Positions 59,389-64,000 of a stretch of 64,000 nt of DNA are shown here, in pieces. How positions within the stretch are numbered: position 1 is the first letter of the stretch; the number at the start of each line of letters is the position of its first letter. The DNA is from Siphonodentalium dalli (taxonomy: Eukaryota; Mollusca; Scaphopoda; Gadilida; Siphonodentaliidae), in assembly GCA_032622095.1 (NCBI GenBank), contig CP136067.1, forward strand, positions 42,885,549 to 42,949,548, written 5' to 3'. Both the position numbers and the translations under genes were made by a program. The notes under the pieces are model-generated. The model saw only the letters and a list, made by a program, of their open reading frames with translations. It did not search any database and was not told where the DNA came from.

Positions 59389-59481
59389 CCGGTGCAAACG
59401 AACTTGCATGGACTTGGGGATTTGGTTCTGGTCTAAGGGGCGCAGTTGGAAATCAAATATGGACCCTCTCTCCTCAACATA

Positions 59482-60269
59482 GTGTTAAATTGGTACTTAA
59501 GTTAAATCGATCGGGCGATCCTATAGAGGAAATACAAGGCATTTCAATGTCATTTCAATAACAAGAACTACTTTGACAGTCGACGCGTGCTTATTAAAAC
59601 AGCTTCTAATACATCGGGATGGTCGTGATGCAACGCATGCGTGGTTGCAGACTATGGATAGATGGCGCCTTCCCGCCGTTTAATGGCTGCCGGTTGGTTA
59701 TGTCGTCTGCGCGTTATTGGTATAGGACAGAACACATAACCGATTCGTTTTGTTTATCAATCGGCTCTCCTGCTGTGGAGTTGATTCGAATTGATTGAGT
59801 GTGGACGACAGATGCGTCAATACAAGGATAACTGACATTTCGGTGTCCAACCGTCTCCTACGCAGAACATGATTATTAATAATGCAATCTACGATCATGC
59901 CATAGGATGAACTAATGGCACAGGACATGTGTTTGCTCATTTACGGTAGAATCAGCCCATAGTACGTGGGCCCGAATGTTTAGGGAGGGGGTAAACAATT
60001 TTGCCCGATTTGTTTTTACATGATATATTATTCATGCTTGTAACACACTTTTGGTAGAATATACCTTGTATATACACAGCAATATAACAAAATAGATTAA
60101 AATTAACATTAAATATGTATAATCGGGCATAAATGTGAAAATACTGTAACTTGCCACAATTCCCCCCTGAAATCTGTTGAAATGCCATTCAATTTTCCCC
60201 AAATTTTATTTTCCCGAATTTGACCGAAAATATCTCCAATTTATCCGACAATTGCTCGAATTTTGATCT
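59482..60269. other. DNA right of the array, nothing recognised
   Basis: Array homology stops at 59481. The stretch has short ORFs only; an 80-codon minus-strand frame (59698-59940) shows no domain. Confidence 0.4.
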
Positions 60270-60273
60270 TTAA

Positions 60274-60551
60274 CCCTTTACCCAACAAACCGGCCAAAAC
60301 CGGCCAAATAAAGCTTCAACAGCCTAAAATATCTTCGGTCTGTTTCAATAGAACCATATATAAGAGAATGTGTTGGCCTAAAAAAAAGGTTTTTTTAACA
60401 CTTTTTACCATTTTTTCTTACATTCTTTAACAATTTTATAATTTTTAATGTGTTAAGCCAATGCATTCTCTTATATATGCGAGGCGACCTATGGTCGACT
60501 CGCATATATAAGAGAATGCATTGGCACAGGGCCGTTCTGTTGGGTAAAGGG
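60274..60551. mobile_element. piggyBac-type MITE, extra-array copy (278 bp)
   Basis: Ends CCCTTTACCCAACA and TGTTGGGTAAAGGG, flanked by TTAA on both sides (60270-60273, 60552-60555). Opposite orientation to the array copies. One palindrome (about 60459-60531) is intact; the other is reduced to a half (ATATAAGAGAATGTGTTGGCC). Confidence 0.88.
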
Positions 60552-60684
60552 TTAATTGGGGATGATGAAGCCCTCCGAGCCCCCTGTGGGGCTATGGATC
60601 TTGCAGTAACGGTTCTCTGAGCCTCTGGCCGTCTGACGTCACCAGGGAATAGATTTTGCCATGAATATCTACACCACCACATGT

Positions 60685-61723
60685 GGGGGGGGGGCGGCAC
60701 AAAAGTTTTATCATACAGGGCCGGGGTGGGTGGGTCCGAAGAGGCCCGAAAAAATGAGTTTGTGCAAATTTTTTTCTATTCACATTTTTGCCCTTGTTTT
60801 AAGTTGTTTTCAAATACATTCATTAATAATTGTGTTCTAAGGCAGGTTATGGCCTTTACAGACACTTAGGAACAGGGTAGGTATAAGGTATAAGTAATAC
60901 AGGGGAGATCTTCCAAAATCATACCTATACCGGGCGGGGTGGGTGCATCTCAGAGGCCTGAAAAAAATTGTTTGTGCAAATGTTTTTCAACCCACATTTA
61001 TGGACATTGTTTTAAGTTGTTTTCACTAATAAATGTGTTCTAACATAGATTATGACCTTAACCAACACTTAAGAACATATGTAGGTATAAGATAAAGCAC
61101 TCTCTGGTGCCAATAAAAGTGATGACTGAATAGGAGTGCTGGTTTGCATTTCACCTCAAATTAATATTGAATAGTGCCTGATAGTGCTGGCATTTTCACT
61201 CTGGCATGTCTAATGACCAAATAATACTAGTGCTATTTTGTACTTTTAATTTAAATGCAATGACGTTTCAAGATGGCGGCCCCTCAAATTCAAAATGGCG
61301 GCGCCCCTAATTCAAGATGGTGGCGCCCATGTTCGAAAGCGAAACAATATAAGGACGACCACCGCATATGTTGCTGCGCAACATGTGCGCGGCTGGGCTG
61401 CGCCCAGCTGGTCGTTGAATCATGTGGCATTTGTTTTTTATAAAAAAAATTTGTTTTAATTTGGATTATCCCCCTTCTATCAGGTTGTATCAAAATACAG
61501 GAACACTTGGAATCTACCAGAAACGGACCAATTTAAAACTTACCTTTGATTCTGTTTTATTTGGTCTTGAATAGATTTAAAATGATTTTTTTTTCTTATT
61601 TTAGGGGGTGGGTCCAAAAAAATCAGGCGGAAAAAAATTACTTTTTTGCACAAAAAGGGTGGGTGGGTAGCTGTAAATATTTTTTGGGCCCTGTATGTGT
61701 AAATTTTTCACGCCCCCCCCCCC
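60685..61723. mobile_element. G-run-ended TIR element outside the array
   Basis: Left end is a G-run, then CGGCACAAAAGTTTTATCAT and ACAGGGCCGGGG; the right end is GGGCCCTGTATGTGTAAATT, TTTCACG and a C-run, roughly inverse. Two diverged tandem blocks of about 200 bp (GGGGTGGGTG...GCCTGAAAAAA...TTTAAGTTGTTTTCA) lie at 60715-61100. The flanks do not show a clear duplication. No transposase is visible. Confidence 0.55.
61268..61335 (+). promoter_or_regulatory. Three tandem YY1-like AAGATGGCGGC motifs
   Basis: TTTCAAGATGGCGGCCCCTC, TTCAAAATGGCGGCGCCCCT and TTCAAGATGGTGGCGCCC lie head to tail at a spacing of about 23 bp. AAnATGGCGGC is the YY1/Pho core (established). They lie inside a putative transposon, so they may be its promoter or chance GC-rich repeats. 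Confidence 0.4.
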
Positions 61724-61767
61724 TGACCACCACGCCATTATTCAAAAACCAGGGGAAATTTTGACGT

Positions 61768-62087
61768 GGAACTCTATAACGCAGGTAATATATTTCTTAA
61801 TTAATACCTGTTATAATGGTATATTTTACACTAGGTGAATGTTCCAGCTCGAGATTTCATGATTTAGGCGCTTTTGAGGGCCGATTTCGCTTGGCATCGC
61901 TTACAATCATACAATTTTCGGCGGGGAAACCAGTTCATGTTTATTGCGAAATTGGTTCACAAATTTCGCTCGAATCATGCAAACTTCACTTGCTGCGAAA
62001 TATTTATTAAGGAACAGGAAATCAGGTTTTGACAATGCAATATATTACATGTACCTGAGTTATTTTTTTTCAACGTTATAGAGTTCC
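61768..62087. mobile_element. Small TIR element (320 bp)
   Basis: GGAACTCTATAACG at 61768 and CGTTATAGAGTTCC ending 62087, with further matching AGGTAATATATT and AATATATTACATGTACCT inside. No target duplication was resolved and there is no transposase; the short ORFs inside are unsupported. Confidence 0.6.
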
Positions 62088-62292
62088 CCGACAGAACATC
62101 AACAATTTCACAGGTTTTGACTGGTGGAATATGATTTCTACCGGCGTAGAGATAGTAGAGATTCATGGCATCATCTAACCAGGGGCGTGGCTAAAAGGGT
62201 CTTTGTTGTTTGATAACAAATACCATACTTTCTAATTTCACGATTACAAATACCATACAAATACTTTTTAGCCCAGTATTTGATTACAAATA

Positions 62293-62424
62293 CAGTAATT
62301 CCCTAAATAATCGACTACTGAGAGCTTTCCAATGAATGGCAACAAGCCATATTTCCGACTAAATCCTGAAAAATTACCCATAATTCTGCTGTGGTTAAGG
62401 AGTTAATTATTTAGGGCATTACTG
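62293..62424. mobile_element. Tc1/mariner-type mini-MITE (132 bp)
   Basis: CAGTAATTCCCTAAATAAT at the left and ATTATTTAGGGCATTACTG at the right, flanked by TA on both sides (62291-62292, 62425-62426). TA duplication and CAGT-type ends fit Tc1/mariner (family knowledge). Confidence 0.75.
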
Positions 62425-62429
62425 TAAAC

Positions 62430-63513
62430 TACTTTTCAAAAAGTAATCAAATATTTGTTGATTGCATCCCATTGCCTCGATGAAATCATTGAGGCATGGC
62501 ATATACATTTTAGTATAGTTTATTTGAAACATATAAACATGAAAAGTCAACATGAAAAATGAAATTAGAACAAAAGACATAGTACAAAGGATAAAATCAC
62601 ATCAAAGATGAGTTCATCGTCGGCGGTTATTACATTTCTCTGTGATGAGATTTTGAAATGTCTTGTCAGACTTTCTACAGCGGTCTGGAAAGACTATCTT
62701 CCCGGCTACACTGAACAGCCTTCCGATTGCATGGGCCACGGTGGGCAATCACGTGGTTTCGAGTTGATGAGTATCACGAATTCAAAATGGCCAAGTTGAT
62801 CGAAAACGCGACCAGAAACGATGAAAAGGGTAATGAACTAGGATAATGATATATTACATAGTATTTTGCCAGCTACGAGCAGATGCTATACTATATTTCA
62901 AACCAGCTGATACATCAGTTGTGTCCAAACTCACAGTTGTTTGCTCTAACATTCAAACCAAAGTTGTCGGTCGAAGGATTCTCCTAGTTTTATGGACTTG
63001 TGTATTCACGAACCAACGCCTGGCAACTTTGGTCAGAATGTTATAGAAAACTATACTGCGTATTTCTGAATAAGTAAGGTATCAACTTGTTTTAAAAATA
63101 AACTAGCATATACTCGTAACAGTCAAAATGCTATGTTTTGTGTCAGTTCCTCATATATTATGTTTTTGTGCGTCTGTACATTTTGAATGCGTGGTACTCA
63201 CCAAATTTGAAACCACGTGATTCCCAACCGTCATGGGGCTGGTGATGCGGGCACGCGCATTATAGTCGATATGCAAATACCCCATCCCTTACCATAATTT
63301 GAGCGAGACACTCAAAAACCCTGCTACGTTTGGGTTTTCGTTTCCCATTCAAAAATATAAATAGATTAAATACTTCTGCATTTGTATTATTTTTTAATCA
63401 CATTGTCGTCTGCTCATTTTTCATGAACACCCCTCCAAAAGAATATAGACCATTCCAGTGTAGACTTTTATAATTGATGGGAGAATCCATTTAGTATAGA
63501 AAGCGTTAAAGGT
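62430..63513. other. Non-coding DNA, nothing recognised
   Basis: Short ORFs (63-66 codons) without domains or splice support. No structured repeat was noticed. Confidence 0.4.
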
Positions 63514-64000
63514 ACGGGAGGCCTTGGTGGTGGGTATGCTGTGAAAATATTTCCACCGGTCAAAAACCGCCACAAACAGAAAGAATATTAAAATGTAGAC
63601 ATACTTTGTCCGTATACAAATAAGAAATATCGCATAAACAGTATTTTATTGTCATATGCTTGACCATTGTTATGTAAACAAAAGCATAAAACGTTACTTT
63701 CCTGGTGTTTGTTTATATTATGATGGTAAACATAAAGAGCGTTCTTTGTTGCTGAATTCATGATATGGAACGAATAAAGAGCGTTTATATCATGTGTGTG
63801 ATTAGCCAGTAACACTGTTCTGCCTTCTGTAACACAATCAGGCTCTTGCTTAGGTAAAATATAGTAGGTCTTTATGATAGCATGCTGTTTACGCGATGAT
63901 CATGGTATATATGAACAAAACTGTATGCGTTTTAATGTTTTTCTGTTTACGGTGATTGAAACAAATATGGATATTTTCGACAACTATAAGGCCTCCCGTG
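63514..64000. mobile_element. Probable TIR element cut by the window end
   Basis: ACGGGAGGCCTT at 63514-63525 and AAGGCCTCCCGT at 63988-63999 are inverted repeats about 490 bp apart. The right flank is outside the window, so the full TIR and target duplication cannot be read. Confidence 0.5.

Larger units (their letters stand above)
48629..59481 (+). repeat. Array unit U4, truncated and heavily invaded
   Basis: Most diverged unit. It matches the first 6.77 kb of U1 (to CCTCAACAT, 24700 in U1; 59481 here) and lacks the last 3 kb. It carries four insertions absent from the other units: 52529-53334, 54335-55564, 56439-57783 and 58231-59388. It lacks the piggyBac MITE, and its G-runs are short or interrupted. 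Confidence 0.92.

Noticed and set aside
17934-59481. CRISPR-like regular repeat
   Set aside because: The repeated unit is about 9.8 kb and composed of transposon relics; no short direct repeats with unique spacers exist.
17934-59481. A large virus-like or Maverick element as the amplified unit
   Set aside because: No integrase, polymerase, capsid or other long ORF, and no inverted ends to the unit. The contents are recognisable small repeats.

Overview
The window is AT-rich eukaryotic DNA, almost entirely repeats. I see no intact multi-exon gene, no tRNA or rRNA gene, no CRISPR array and nothing bacterial. GTCAAGGTCA-rich retroposon tails, abundant foldback and TIR elements, LINE relics and one C-type lectin exon suggest a marine lophotrochozoan, most likely a bivalve mollusc. 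That assignment is inference, not proof.

Layout. Positions 1-11394 are mixed single-copy and dispersed repeat DNA: large near-perfect palindromes (1090-1411, 5470-5880, 8862-9037, 9998-10150), a 130-bp tandem repeat (about 3345-3860), and the only convincing host coding sequence, a terminal C-type lectin exon (7130-7356) with a poly(A) signal. Positions 11395-59481 are a broken tandem array of a unit of about 9.8 kb: a 0.2-kb remnant of a preceding unit (11395-11615), then U1 (17934-27713), U2 (27714-37508), U3 (37509-48628) and truncated U4 (48629-59481). A 6.3-kb element with inverted repeats of about 0.7 kb (11616-17933) separates the remnant from U1. It is itself packed with nested TIR elements. 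Positions 59482-64000 are again dispersed repeats and MITEs.

Each unit carries the same relics: a 58-codon ORF of unknown origin, a piggyBac-type MITE built from two palindromes (not in U4), an (ATTG)n tract, two short GAGGTCCCC hairpins, an L1/Tx1-like LINE 3' fragment, a 49-codon ORF, an internal piece of a Mutator-like MITE, a second LINE reverse-transcriptase tail, GTCA-type retroposon repeats and long G or C homopolymers. U1 and U2 keep one constant offset (9799) over more than 6 kb, so they are very recent copies or an assembly duplication. U4 is the most diverged.

The array is useful because the units are empty-site controls for each other. Two PIF/Harbinger-type elements (TTA duplications), one Mutator-like element (9-bp duplication) and one unclassified 1.23-kb insertion (8-bp duplication) can be delimited to the base. 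Variants shared in conflicting patterns among units show recombination or gene conversion. The window records turnover of transposons and a megasatellite rather than a cellular pathway; no gene system acting together is visible.
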